DNA from: an uncultured Asticcacaulis sp. | GTDB lineage: Bacteria > Pseudomonadota > Alphaproteobacteria > Caulobacterales > Caulobacteraceae | Length of the DNA: 13,890 bases | Assembly: GCA_946480525.1 (NCBI GenBank) | Contig: CAMLLA010000065.1 | Span: forward strand, 1-13,890 | Reading direction: 5' to 3' | In this document: piece after piece, positions 1 to 6,819 of the stretch | How positions within the stretch are numbered: position 1 is the stretch's first letter | Layout: each line of letters starts with the position of its first letter | Notes under the pieces: generated by a model | What the model saw: only the letters and a program-made list of their open reading frames with translations | The model's database searches: none | Told to the model about the DNA's origin: nothing | Program-made: the position numbers and the translations under genes

Positions 1-104
1 GGAATCTGCCGGGAAAATGCGGCGTATTGCGCCCGCACCAGGGTCATGTTCCCGGTGTCGACCTTGAACAGATTCCAAAAACGCTGGAAGGCAGTAGATA
101 GCAA
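1..104 (-). CDS. N-terminal fragment of a possible GGDEF/EAL-type signalling protein (partial, runs off the window)
   Basis: An open minus-strand frame leaves the window at base 1. It reads ...FQRFWNLFKVDTGNM followed by TLVRAQYAAFSRQI. The piece AQYxAFSRQI resembles the start of the first membrane segment in many alphaproteobacterial diguanylate cyclase/phosphodiesterase (GGDEF-EAL) proteins, where it is usually followed by PLLY. That resemblance is from memory and only about 34 residues are visible, so the family call is tentative. The start is uncertain: TTG at 104 gives 19 residues before the first ATG at 47. The frame is open back to the ridA stop but has no ATG or GTG there. If ATG 47 is the start, the coding-like FWNLFKVDTGN part would be excluded, which argues for the TTG. 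The gene lies downstream of ridA on the same strand, with a hairpin between them. Confidence 0.5.
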   Translation of the reverse strand, partial: MLSTAFQRFWNLFKVDTGNMTLVRAQYAAFSRQI

Positions 105-115
105 AGGGTTTTCCG

Positions 116-146
116 CAGGCTTTAAGCGAGTTCTCTCGCAAGCCTG
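116..146 (-). other. Bulged 12-bp hairpin between ridA and the next minus-strand gene
   Basis: CAGGCTT (116–122) pairs with AAGCCTG (140–146), and GCGAG (126–130) pairs with CTCGC (135–139). The loop is TTCT and there is a three-base bulge TAA on one side. It lies 31 bases after the ridA stop and 12 bases before the possible TTG start of the next gene. There is no clean T run after it on the minus strand, so it is either a weak ridA terminator or a structured leader of the downstream gene. Confidence 0.5.
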
Positions 147-176
147 TGACCCTACCCCTTTCCTCTGAATATTTGC

Positions 177-605
177 TTACTTTTCGGGGACGTGCGCCCA
201 GAACTCTATTTCCACCGTCGCGCCGTAGGCCAGGCCCGACACACCCAGGGCGGTGCGGACCGGCAGACGGCTGGGGTGGAAGTAAGGCTTGTAGAGGCGG
301 TTGAAGTCGCTCCACTTGGAGGCGTCCGTCAGCATGACCGTGGCCTTGAAGACGTGTTCGAGGCCAAGACCGTAGCGCTTCAGGATTTCGGCCGTATTGG
401 CCATGATGTACTTGACCTCGTTCTCGAAACCTTCGGCCAGCTTGCCATTTTCGTCGAGGCCGATCATGGCCGAGAGGTAGAGGACATTACCGACCTGGAC
501 CGCCTCCGAAAACGGCGAACGCGGGTGCGGGTGCAGGTAATAGGTGATGCCTTCGGCGGGCATCGGCTTGATCTTGGGCAGGTCTTCGGTGTTCGACATG
601 GTCAT
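177..605 (-). CDS. RidA/YjgF-family protein
   Basis: 142 residues, close to the usual 125–140 of the family. RidA proteins are small trimeric cytosolic proteins. The archetype hydrolyses reactive enamine/imine intermediates made by PLP enzymes, while other subgroups have different or unknown roles. Visible signature: LPVRTALGV (residues 115–122) followed by YGATVEIEFWA (127–137). R117 and E132 have the same 15-residue spacing as the substrate-binding Arg105 and Glu120 of E. coli RidA. The usual SGQI stretch is replaced by LSAMIGL (44–50), and the position of Cys107 in E. coli is a Leu or Gly here, so it may not be the archetypal deaminase subgroup. The start is ATG 605 with a weak CCGGA before it; ATG 599 (MSNTED) is an alternative. 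It lies 91 bp downstream of the OPT transporter gene on the same strand, which may hint at a shared substrate class (inference). Confidence 0.85.
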   Translation of the reverse strand: MTMSNTEDLPKIKPMPAEGITYYLHPHPRSPFSEAVQVGNVLYLSAMIGLDENGKLAEGFENEVKYIMANTAEILKRYGLGLEHVFKATVMLTDASKWSDFNRLYKPYFHPSRLPVRTALGVSGLAYGATVEIEFWAHVPEK

Positions 606-674
606 AAGTCCGGTGTGCTTGCGCTATGGCGCCGCTAATAAACGGGTTTGCAGCAGACGGAAAGGCCTGCACGG

Positions 675-696
675 AAAACTGATGGAACGTTCCACC
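675..696 (-). terminator. Possible weak terminator after the OPT transporter gene
   Basis: Directly after the TGA stop, the minus strand reads GGTGGA-ACGT-TCCATC, a six-pair stem including one G·T pair, followed by AGTTTTCC with four Ts. The core TGGAACGTTCCA (683–694) is a perfect 12-bp palindrome. The stem is short, so this is only a candidate. Confidence 0.35.
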
Positions 697-2694
697 TCAG
701 CTTTCTGCTTCCACCTTCTTCGCCTGTCCTGCGGCCCACAGATAAAGCCCGACAACGACTACCGTCGCCATCACAAAAGCGATAATCGTACCCGCGTGTT
801 CCTCCACCGCCGGCATGAAGGCCAGCGGCGCGTCCTTGCGCGTCACGACGATCAGCAGGGCATGCAGCACGTTGAACAGGCTTTCGCCGACGATGTAACC
901 CGAAGCGACCAGGATCCCCAGCCGCTTGGCGATTTCACCCCACGACAGCTTTCCGACCGAACGGTCATACAACCACCCGGCGACGGCGCCGACGATCACC
1001 GGCGCGGTCACGGCCGACGGAAGGTAGATGGCCAGGCTGACACCCAGCGGCGGCAGGGTCAGCTTGCCCTTGCTACCGCCCTTGATGATCATGTCGGCGA
1101 TGATCAGACCGGCGCCGATCAGACCACCGATGCCCAGCAGGCCCCAGTCGAGGTCGCCACCGATGACGCCCTTGGCCAGGGTCGCAATCAACGTCGCCTG
1201 CGGGGCGTTAAGTGGCTGGTCGGTGATGGCCACGCGGTTCGGATCGTCCGGGAAGCCGTAGGCCTGGTTCAGCAGGTCCAGCACCGGCGGAATGACGATC
1301 GAACCGGCCAGCACACCGATAACCAGAGCGACCTGCTGCTTCCACGGCGTCGCGCCGACCAGTTGCCCGGTCTTGAGGTCCTGAAGATTGTCATTCCCCA
1401 CCACCGCAACCGCCATGACGATGGTCGTCACGAACAGGATAAAGGCAATCAGCGCCTGTTGTTCGTTCGGCCCGGTGAGGCCCCGGCCGATAATACCGAC
1501 TAAGAGCGACGCCGACAGGACGGTGAGAATACCGAGACCCGACACCGGCGAGTTTGAAGAGCCGATCAGGCCGGCCATATAGCCACAAACCGCCGCAGCA
1601 ATCAGGCCGGCGACCAGAACGAACAGGATGCCCGCGCCGACCAGCGGCAGGGTCAGGGCGCCCAGAACGCCACCGGCGGTAATGAAGTGCGCCAGCAGCC
1701 AGCCGACCGGCACCATGCACAGAAGGATGACAATGCCGACGATATTGACTGGCAAGTCGCGGTCGGTGCGGGCGATCTCGCCCTCCCCGCGCCTGGCCGC
1801 CGCGTTGGATTCCAGCGCCGACATCAGGCCCAGCCATACCGGCACGATCAGCTTGCCCAGCGTCCAAAGGGCGGCGACGGCAATCGCGCCGGCGCCCAGC
1901 AAACGCACCTTGGAGCGGAAGACAGCACCCGCGTGCTCAGCCACGGTCGCATCCGGCATCGGTGTGAGCGAAGTCAGGATCGGCAGCGCAATACCCGATG
2001 AGATGAACAAACCGACCGCCATGGCGATGCCGACCGTGATACCCATCAAGTGCCCCGCGCCAACCAGGGCCAGCGAACTGCCGCCGATAATGCTGGTCGC
2101 GCCGATCTGGCCGTTAAGGGCCTTGACCTTGAAGAAGCCCGCGACCTCTCCCGGGATGACCTTGATGGCCGCCATCAACGCCACGAAGGCCGAAGCCAGG
2201 GTGCCCCAGATCACCGCCCATAGGCCGGCCTTGCCTTCCTTGGCGCCTTCGCGGGTCGATGTCCCGACCTTAAGCACCTCGGCGGCGGCAACGCCTTCCG
2301 GATAAGGCAGGCTCGATTGCACGACCAGGGCGCGGCGCAGCGGCATAGTGTACATGACGCCCAGGGTGCCGCCGACCGCGCAGGCGGCGAAGGTCAGCAG
2401 GAACGGCACGTTTGACCACCAGCCGATAATGATCAGGCCCGGCAGGACGAAGATGACCGACGCCAAAGTTCCCGCCGCCGACGCAATCGTCTGAACGATA
2501 TTGTTTTCCTGGATTGTCGCAGATTTGAACGCCTGGAGCAGGGCCATGGAGATGACGGCTGCCGGAATCGAGGTCGCGAAGGTCAGGCCGACCTTAAGGC
2601 CCAGATAAACCTGCGCGGCCGTAAAGATCACGGTGATGAGAATGCCGAGGATAATACCACGAACGGTAAACTCGACAGGGTTGGCGCTTTTCAT
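697..2694 (-). CDS. OPT/YSL-family oligopeptide transporter
   Basis: 665 residues, hydrophobic almost throughout, consistent with the many-TM (about 14–16) architecture of the oligopeptide transporter family (COG1297-like). Members move peptides or metal chelates across the inner membrane, driven by protons. Recognisable pieces are the N-terminal GIILGILITVIFTAAQVYLG (13–32) running into LKVGLTFATSIPAA, then NNIVQTIASAAGTLASVIF (63–81), a PYPEG motif near 130 and KLTLPPLGVSLAIYLPSAV in the C-terminal third. These are typical of bacterial OPT proteins, but substrate cannot be read from sequence. Start ATG 2694 has GGAG about 10 bases upstream. Its leader (2695–2824) holds nested inverted repeats. 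RidA follows downstream on the same strand, so the two may be co-transcribed, although a weak hairpin lies between. Confidence 0.9.
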   Translation of the reverse strand: MKSANPVEFTVRGIILGILITVIFTAAQVYLGLKVGLTFATSIPAAVISMALLQAFKSATIQENNIVQTIASAAGTLASVIFVLPGLIIIGWWSNVPFLLTFAACAVGGTLGVMYTMPLRRALVVQSSLPYPEGVAAAEVLKVGTSTREGAKEGKAGLWAVIWGTLASAFVALMAAIKVIPGEVAGFFKVKALNGQIGATSIIGGSSLALVGAGHLMGITVGIAMAVGLFISSGIALPILTSLTPMPDATVAEHAGAVFRSKVRLLGAGAIAVAALWTLGKLIVPVWLGLMSALESNAAARRGEGEIARTDRDLPVNIVGIVILLCMVPVGWLLAHFITAGGVLGALTLPLVGAGILFVLVAGLIAAAVCGYMAGLIGSSNSPVSGLGILTVLSASLLVGIIGRGLTGPNEQQALIAFILFVTTIVMAVAVVGNDNLQDLKTGQLVGATPWKQQVALVIGVLAGSIVIPPVLDLLNQAYGFPDDPNRVAITDQPLNAPQATLIATLAKGVIGGDLDWGLLGIGGLIGAGLIIADMIIKGGSKGKLTLPPLGVSLAIYLPSAVTAPVIVGAVAGWLYDRSVGKLSWGEIAKRLGILVASGYIVGESLFNVLHALLIVVTRKDAPLAFMPAVEEHAGTIIAFVMATVVVVGLYLWAAGQAKKVEAES

Positions 2695-2719
2695 GACGGC
2701 GTGGCTCCGGGGTACTTTC

Positions 2720-2760
2720 TTGCGCGCGGTTGATACCGCTTAATCATTCGTTACGCGCAA
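2720..2760 (-). other. Nested inverted repeats in the leader of the OPT gene
   Basis: TTGCGCG (2720–2726) and CGCGCAA (2754–2760) are perfect complements. Inside them GCGGT-TGAT-ACCGC (2726–2739) forms a second five-pair hairpin. The structure ends about 25 bases before the OPT start codon, so it could be in the 5' UTR or promoter. No known riboswitch class is recognised. Confidence 0.4.
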
Positions 2761-2767
2761 TACTGCC

Positions 2768-2784
2768 CCAAAGCGCCGCTTTGG
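2768..2784. other. Perfect 17-bp dyad between the small membrane protein gene and the OPT gene
   Basis: CCAAAGCG-C-CGCTTTGG is an exact palindrome around one central base. It lies 40 bases past the stop of the 111-residue gene and about 74 bases before the OPT start. No T run follows on either strand, so it fits a protein-binding operator, or a terminator stem lacking its U tract, equally well. Confidence 0.4.
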
Positions 2785-2824
2785 CAAGAGGTCGATACAA
2801 ATTCAACGAAAATTTCCGCGCACG

Positions 2825-3160
2825 TCAGCCTTTGGGCTGATCCAGCGTCTTCAGCGTATCGCGCAACTGGGCGTCCAGCGCCTTGCCCGTGTCCTGGCGA
2901 ATACGGCCGTCGACGAAGATCTTTTCGACGACATCCTTGTAATCGCGGTAGTTGCGTAGCTCATAGGCCGCCGCCATCTTCGACGCCGTTTCGCTGTCGG
3001 AGCGGCTCAGTTGCTCCATGATGGCGTAGAAGCGTTTGTAGCGTTCATGGCGGTTGCGTTCGGCTTCAAGCAGCACGAACCACATGGCAGCCCATGCGAT
3101 GACGATCAGCGGCAGGACCAGAAGTCCCCACGCCACCATATCCTGTACCGTCTTCAGCAT
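2825..3160 (-). CDS. Small membrane protein of unknown function (one TM segment)
   Basis: 111 residues, not recognised as a named family. Residues 8–31 (MVAWGLLVLPLIVIAWAAMW and on) form one long hydrophobic helix. The rest (32–111) is charged and helix-prone, with an E-R-N-R-H-E-R-Y-K-R-F-Y stretch just after the membrane. This suggests an inner-membrane anchor with a cytoplasmic helical tail, the positive charges after the TM favouring an N-out/C-in or hairpin-free topology. GGAGGA eight bases before ATG 3160 is a strong ribosome binding site, and codon use matches the neighbours, so this is a real gene. It lies 130 bp downstream of gatA on the same strand. No function is claimed. Confidence 0.75.
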   Translation of the reverse strand: MLKTVQDMVAWGLLVLPLIVIAWAAMWFVLLEAERNRHERYKRFYAIMEQLSRSDSETASKMAAAYELRNYRDYKDVVEKIFVDGRIRQDTGKALDAQLRDTLKTLDQPKG

Positions 3161-3201
3161 CCGCCTCGTCCTCCGCGCGTCCTGCGCCTTATCCCAGGCC
3201 C

Positions 3202-3227
3202 CGCCCGCGCCTTAGTTTACGCGGGCG
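3202..3227 (-). other. 8-bp GC hairpin downstream of gatA
   Basis: CGCCCGCG (3202–3209) and CGCGGGCG (3220–3227) are perfect complements around a 10-base loop. It lies between the gatA stop (3291) and the next minus-strand gene. There is no T run after the stem, so a classical intrinsic terminator is not supported. It may help 3' end formation or simply be a stem. Confidence 0.4.
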
Positions 3228-3290
3228 AAGTCTGGAAACACAAGGCTTTCGCGCATAGGGAGAACGAAATCCGTCCCTGCCCCGTTTAGG

Positions 3291-4775
3291 CTACCACCAC
3301 TGGTCCGGACGAGCCGTAAAACCGGCCGCTTTTTCGAGCGCATAGCCCGCCTTGAGCACTGTACCTTCGTCGAGCGCCTTGCCGATGACCTGAAGGCCCA
3401 GCGGCAAGCCGCTCGAATCGAGGCCCGCCGGCACCGACATGCCGGGAAGACCGGCCAGATTGGTCGTGACAGTAAAGACGTCATTGAGGTACATGGCGAC
3501 CGGATCGGCGGCCTTTTGCGCGTCACCCAGTTGGAAGGCGGCCGACGGCGTCGCCGGCGTCAGGATGACGTCACAGCTGTTCCAGGCATTGGTGAAGTCC
3601 TCGGCGATGCGGCGGCGGACCTTCAGAGCCTTGACGTAGTAGGCGTCGTAGTAGCCGGCCGACAGCACGTAGGTGCCGATCATGATGCGGCGCTTGACCT
3701 CCTTGCCGAAGCCTTCGGAGCGCGACAGCTCGTAGACGTCGGTTAAGGATTGCGCCTTGTCAGTGCGGTGGCCGAACCGCATGCCGTCATAGCGCGCCAG
3801 GTTCGAGGAGGCCTCGGCCGGTGCGATGATATAGTAGCACGGCAGGGCGTACTTGGTGTGCGGCAGGCTGATGCGGACGATCTCGGCGCCGGCGTCCTTC
3901 AGCCAGGCAATGCCCTGCTCCCACAACGCGTCGATCTCCGCCGGGATGCCTTCCAGGCGATACTCGTCGGGGATACCGACGCGCAGGCCCTTCAACGACT
4001 GGCCGAGGAAGCTCGAGAAATCCGGGATGGCGACGTCGAGCGAGGTCGAGTCCTTCGCGTCATGGCTGCACATGGATTGCAGCATGAGCGCCGAATCCGC
4101 GACCGTCTTGGTGATCGGGCCGGCCTGATCGAGCGAAGAGGCAAAGGCGACCATGCCATAGCGCGAGCAGCGGCCATAGGTCGGCTTGATGCCGACCGTG
4201 CCGGTGAAGGCCGCCGGCTGGCGGATCGAACCGCCGGTGTCGGACGCCGTGGCGGCCAGGCACAGGTCGGCGGCGACCGCCGAAGCCGAACCGCCGGATG
4301 AACCGCCGGGCGTCAGCGGAGCGTTGGAGCCGCGCGACTTCCACGGATTGGTGACAGCCCCCCAGTGGGAGGTTTCGTTGGACGAGCCCATGGCGAATTC
4401 GTCCATGTTCAGCTTGCCCAGCATGACCGCGCCGTCGCGCCACAGATTGGCCGTGACGGTCGATTCGTAGGTCGGCACGAAGTTGGCGAGGATGCCGGAG
4501 CACGCCGTCGTACGTACGCCTTCGGTGCAGTAGAGATCCTTGATACCGAGCGGCGCGCCTTCCAGCGCCCCGCCCTCGCCCTTGGCCAGCTTCGCATCCG
4601 AAGCGGCGGCCTGTTGGCGCGCCTTGTCGAAGGTCAGCTCGACATAGGCGTTCAGCGCCCCGTTGGCGGTCTCAATGGCGCCGATAAAGGCGTCGGTCAG
4701 TTCGGCCGAGGAGAATTGCTTCGCTTTCAGACCGTCAACGGCGGCCTTGAGCGTCAGTTTCGTCAGGTCGCTCAT
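3291..4775 (-). CDS. gatA: Asp-tRNA(Asn)/Glu-tRNA(Gln) amidotransferase subunit A
   Basis: 494 residues, the usual GatA length. GatA is the glutaminase/amidase subunit of GatCAB. It releases ammonia from glutamine, which is used to convert misacylated Glu-tRNA(Gln) and/or Asp-tRNA(Asn) to the correct form. The amidase-signature Ser–cisSer–Lys triad is complete: K79 in [14 protein letters not shown], cis-S159 in [10 protein letters not shown], and nucleophile S183 in [13 protein letters not shown]. The spacing equals that known for S. aureus GatA (79/154/178 pattern). The frame is open 66 bases further upstream, but that piece lies in gatC and does not look like GatA. ATG 4775 ([10 protein letters not shown]) is chosen because it follows the gatC TAA by a single base, so translation is probably coupled. 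gatB is not adjacent; the next gene downstream is a small membrane protein. Confidence 0.97.
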   Translation of the reverse strand: MSDLTKLTLKAAVDGLKAKQFSSAELTDAFIGAIETANGALNAYVELTFDKARQQAAASDAKLAKGEGGALEGAPLGIKDLYCTEGVRTTACSGILANFVPTYESTVTANLWRDGAVMLGKLNMDEFAMGSSNETSHWGAVTNPWKSRGSNAPLTPGGSSGGSASAVAADLCLAATASDTGGSIRQPAAFTGTVGIKPTYGRCSRYGMVAFASSLDQAGPITKTVADSALMLQSMCSHDAKDSTSLDVAIPDFSSFLGQSLKGLRVGIPDEYRLEGIPAEIDALWEQGIAWLKDAGAEIVRISLPHTKYALPCYYIIAPAEASSNLARYDGMRFGHRTDKAQSLTDVYELSRSEGFGKEVKRRIMIGTYVLSAGYYDAYYVKALKVRRRIAEDFTNAWNSCDVILTPATPSAAFQLGDAQKAADPVAMYLNDVFTVTTNLAGLPGMSVPAGLDSSGLPLGLQVIGKALDEGTVLKAGYALEKAAGFTARPDQWW

Positions 4776-4776
4776 A

Positions 4777-5064
4777 TTATTCCACCACCTTCGGCACGAT
4801 GAAGAAGCCGTCGACCGACTTCGGCGCATTGGCGGTGACATCCCTGACCTTGTCGCCGTCGCTTATGACGTCGTCACGCAGCGGCGTGCCGGTTTCGACG
4901 GCGGTCGTCATCGGCTCGGCGCCGGTGACGTCGACCTCGTTCAGCTGTTCGATCCAGCCCAGTATGCCATTCAGTTCGCCGGCAAGCGCTTCCAGGCGCT
5001 CGTCGCTCTCCCTGAGGCGCGACAGGCTCGCCACCTTTTTGACGGTTGCCACATCAATGGCCAT
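4777..5064 (-). CDS. gatC: Asp-tRNA(Asn)/Glu-tRNA(Gln) amidotransferase subunit C
   Basis: 95 residues from the second of two adjacent ATG codons. GatC is the small belt-like subunit that stabilises the GatA–GatB complex. Typical features are [17 protein letters not shown] at the N-terminus, the central [22 protein letters not shown] and the C-terminal LRDDVIS...[20 protein letters not shown]. The AAGGAG ribosome binding site ends seven bases before ATG 5064 and only four before ATG 5067, so the second ATG is preferred. It is the first gene of a gatC–gatA unit. The stop TAA and the gatA ATG are separated by one base. Confidence 0.95.
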   Translation of the reverse strand: MAIDVATVKKVASLSRLRESDERLEALAGELNGILGWIEQLNEVDVTGAEPMTTAVETGTPLRDDVISDGDKVRDVTANAPKSVDGFFIVPKVVE

Positions 5065-5148
5065 CATCGAACTCCTTTATTCCGAAGGAGCCGGGTTAGC
5101 CGATTGCAGGCGGTTTTGGCAAGTCCCGCGGAGCGATAATGGCGACAA

Positions 5149-5185
5149 AGCAAAGAAAAGGCCGCGCCGTCAGGACCGGCGCGGC
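5149..5185 (-). terminator. Intrinsic terminator of the first urcA-family gene
   Basis: GCCGCGCCG (5161–5169) and CGGCGCGGC (5177–5185) form a perfect nine-pair stem with a seven-base loop. On the minus strand the stem is followed by CCTTTTCTTTGC. It lies 37 bases after the stop of the UrcA gene and before gatC, so it insulates gatCA from the upstream unit. Confidence 0.85.
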
Positions 5186-5221
5186 AAGTTTGTTCCGGCG
5201 GAGGGAGATGCCGGAAGAGAA

Positions 5222-5575
5222 TTACCAGGTCCGTTGCCGGCGGGCATCGGCGAGTTGCGGTTCGCGGCCGGTACGTTCCGCGTGAACTTCACTCAGGGCT
5301 GTCTTTTTCAGGTCGGCGACCGCGCTGTCTATGGCGCGCGCTCTGCAATCGGCATTGTCTTCGCGAACTTCAATGCTGTCGCCTGCGATGTCGCATACCT
5401 TGTGCGCGGCTTTTTCGAGCCGGACATAGAAGGCCGTGACCTCGGACCGTTTGTTGAAATTCACACCATCGGTACGGACATTGGTCGTTTCACCGACCTC
5501 TTCCCACGCCATGGCGGGGGCGGCTGTGGCGGCCAGCAGCAGGCACAGGGCCGCGGATGCAAAAAAGCGCTGCAT
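5222..5575 (-). CDS. UrcA-family secreted protein (copy 1)
   Basis: 117 residues. Residues 1–23 are a Sec signal peptide (MQRFF, hydrophobic ASAALCLLLAATAAPA, cleavage after AMA), so the product is probably periplasmic. The mature part has the UrcA-family pattern: VNFNKRSEVTAFYVRLEKAAHKVC (38–61), a second cysteine in DNADCRARAIDSAVADL (C77), and a late LxExH-like LSEVHAERTG. C61 and C77 probably form a disulphide. UrcA proteins are short, alphaproteobacterial and of unknown function. The ribosome binding site is strong (AGGAG six bases before ATG). It is a paralogue of the gene at 5719–6057 and has its own terminator. The C-terminal tail after residue 100 is arginine- and glutamine-rich and not conserved with the other copy. 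Confidence 0.85.
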   Translation of the reverse strand: MQRFFASAALCLLLAATAAPAMAWEEVGETTNVRTDGVNFNKRSEVTAFYVRLEKAAHKVCDIAGDSIEVREDNADCRARAIDSAVADLKKTALSEVHAERTGREPQLADARRQRTW

Positions 5576-5650
5576 GATGATCTCCTCGGACGGGTTTGGG
5601 AAATGCCCCTGATGTCGGGACGGAGGTATTAAAATACTTTGCGGCGGGTA

Positions 5651-5690
5651 TAAAAATGGGCCGCCCCGCGATCGTTCGCGCGCGGCCCAT
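5651..5690 (-). terminator. Intrinsic terminator of the second urcA-family gene
   Basis: ATGGGCCG (5656–5663) pairs with CGGCCCAT (5683–5690), and inside it CGCGA pairs with TCGCG around TCGT, giving a long stem. On the minus strand the stem runs straight into TTTTTA. It lies about 30 bases after the stop of the UrcA copy 2 gene. Confidence 0.85.
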
Positions 5691-5718
5691 TCTCCTCCTC
5701 TGACAGGCTCTCCGGGTG

Positions 5719-6057
5719 TCAGCGGGAAGCTTCGTTCCAGGCGAGTTGCGTACCGCGCTCACCCGTAGCCTTTTCGTGATGCATGCTCAGCTGCGGTTGG
5801 TTCACCTGGCGAACGGCTTCGCTCAGAGCCTCGGCCTGGCAGATATATTCGGCCTCATCGTTCATGCAGACGCGGACGGCGGCATAACGCAGCTTCTTGT
5901 AAAATGCCTTCACTTCGGACGGCTTGTTGAAATCGACGTCCTGCGACTTGATGGTTTCCGACTTGCCTTCGGTGGCGAGCCAGTTGGACTGAGCCAGGCT
6001 CGGCGAAGCGGCGACGGCGGCGGTGCAAACGATCAGAGCGGCTACGGTACGGAACAT
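5719..6057 (-). CDS. UrcA-family secreted protein (copy 2)
   Basis: 112 residues with a Sec signal peptide (1–22, cleavage after SLA, before QSN). The mature region repeats the pattern of copy 1: VDFNKPSEVKAFYKKLRYAA (41–60), then VRVC, a second cysteine in EYICQAEALSEAVRQV, and LSMHHEKATG near the end. C64 and C73 are nine residues apart, compared with 16 in copy 1. Periplasmic location and unknown function, as for the family. AGGGAG seven bases before ATG is a strong ribosome binding site. The upstream 270 bp is AT-rich and divergent to ruvX and should hold the promoter. It is separated from copy 1 by a terminator, so the two paralogues are separate transcription units. Confidence 0.85.
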   Translation of the reverse strand: MFRTVAALIVCTAAVAASPSLAQSNWLATEGKSETIKSQDVDFNKPSEVKAFYKKLRYAAVRVCMNDEAEYICQAEALSEAVRQVNQPQLSMHHEKATGERGTQLAWNEASR

Positions 6058-6120
6058 TGGAGAACTCCCTTAGGAAGGCCCTTGCGGGGCAAATGTGATG
6101 TGGTCAGGCACTGACGATTG

Positions 6121-6255
6121 AATACTCCAATGCGATTTCTTTTTTAAGTTAAATCGACGTCATTTTATTACGGTTACTTCAGATATTAACTTTCCGTAAT
6201 TTATTACACCTATGTAATGCGAGGTAATGTATCGACAATTGATACGATTACACAT
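6121..6255. promoter_or_regulatory. AT-rich divergent region between urcA copy 2 and ruvX with repeated GTAAT/ATTAC words
   Basis: This stretch is clearly richer in A+T than the rest of the window. It holds six copies of GTAAT or its complement ATTAC, at 6167, 6196, 6203, 6214, 6224 and 6247. Two of these are direct repeats ten bases apart (GTAATGCGAG/GTAATGTATC). It also has ATTACGG (6167) facing CCGTAAT (6194), and GTATC (6229) facing GATAC (6241). A TTGACA lies at 6265, but no convincing -10 follows at the right distance. It probably contains both divergent promoters and one or more regulator sites. The regulator is not identified. Confidence 0.5.
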
Positions 6256-6330
6256 GACACTTTCTTGACACACACACAATCGAAACCAAGGTGCGTTGAC
6301 TTGAGCGTCATCTGTCGCCATTGCATGCGC

Positions 6331-6819
6331 ATGGCTGTTATCGACATTACGGAACTCAAGAGCGCGTTGCCGGCACGACGCGGATTGCTGGGCCTTGACC
6401 TCGGCGAAAAGACCATTGGCGTGGCCGTGTCCGATATCTCACTGACCCTGGCCTCGCCCCTGGAACTGATCCGCAAGAGCAAGTTCACCCTCGAGGCCGA
6501 ACGCCTGTTCAAGCTGATGGCGCAACGCGAAGCCGCCGGCATCGTCATCGGCCTGCCATTCAACATGGACGGCAGCGAAGGCCCGCGCGCCCAGTCCTGC
6601 CGGGCGTTCGCGCGCAACCTGCTGCGCCTACGCGATGTCCCTATCGCCTTCTGGGACGAGCGCTGGTCGTCGTCGGTGATGAACCGCTTCCTGATCGAAG
6701 AAGCCGATCTCAGCCGCGCCAAGCGCGCCGAAGCGATCGACAAAAACGCCGCCGCCTATATCCTCCAGGGCGCGCTCGACCGGATGCTTGACGCCAGCTT
6801 TGGAGACGCAGGTCTTTGA
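6331..6819 (+). CDS. ruvX: Putative Holliday junction resolvase RuvX/YqgF (pre-16S rRNA nuclease family)
   Basis: 162 residues from ATG 6331. The family has an RNase H-like fold. E. coli YqgF matures the 16S rRNA 5' end and homologues have been proposed to resolve Holliday junctions. Motifs: GLLGLDLGEKTIGVAVSD (18–35, metal-binding D23), IVIGLPFNMDGSEG (71–84), AFWDERWSS (106–114, E110) and DKNAAAYILQGALD (137–150, D137). All three acidic positions are present. The frame is open back to 6217, but the upstream part does not resemble RuvX and lies in the AT-rich control region, so ATG 6331 is preferred. No clear Shine–Dalgarno precedes it; ATG 6325 and TTG 6301 are alternatives. It overlaps the following AEC permease by four bases, so the two are probably co-transcribed. 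Confidence 0.92.
   Translation: MAVIDITELKSALPARRGLLGLDLGEKTIGVAVSDISLTLASPLELIRKSKFTLEAERLFKLMAQREAAGIVIGLPFNMDGSEGPRAQSCRAFARNLLRLRDVPIAFWDERWSSSVMNRFLIEEADLSRAKRAEAIDKNAAAYILQGALDRMLDASFGDAGL

Noticed and set aside
544..1503. Long plus-strand frame opposite the OPT transporter
   Set aside because: It is antisense to a clear transporter, and its product is dominated by R, H, Q and D with no domain. This is a shadow frame caused by high GC third positions.
6144..6190. Possible CtrA binding sites (TTAA...TTAAC) in the urcA–ruvX spacer
   Set aside because: TTAA words occur at 6144, 6149 and 6186, but no pair has the required N7 spacing.
6265..6270. TTGACA as the -35 of a ruvX promoter
   Set aside because: No acceptable -10 hexamer lies 16–18 bases downstream, so the hexamer alone is not enough.
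6217..6330. Longer ruvX starting at 6217
   Set aside because: The extra 38 residues do not resemble RuvX and would cover the AT-rich divergent control region. The family N-terminus fits ATG 6331.
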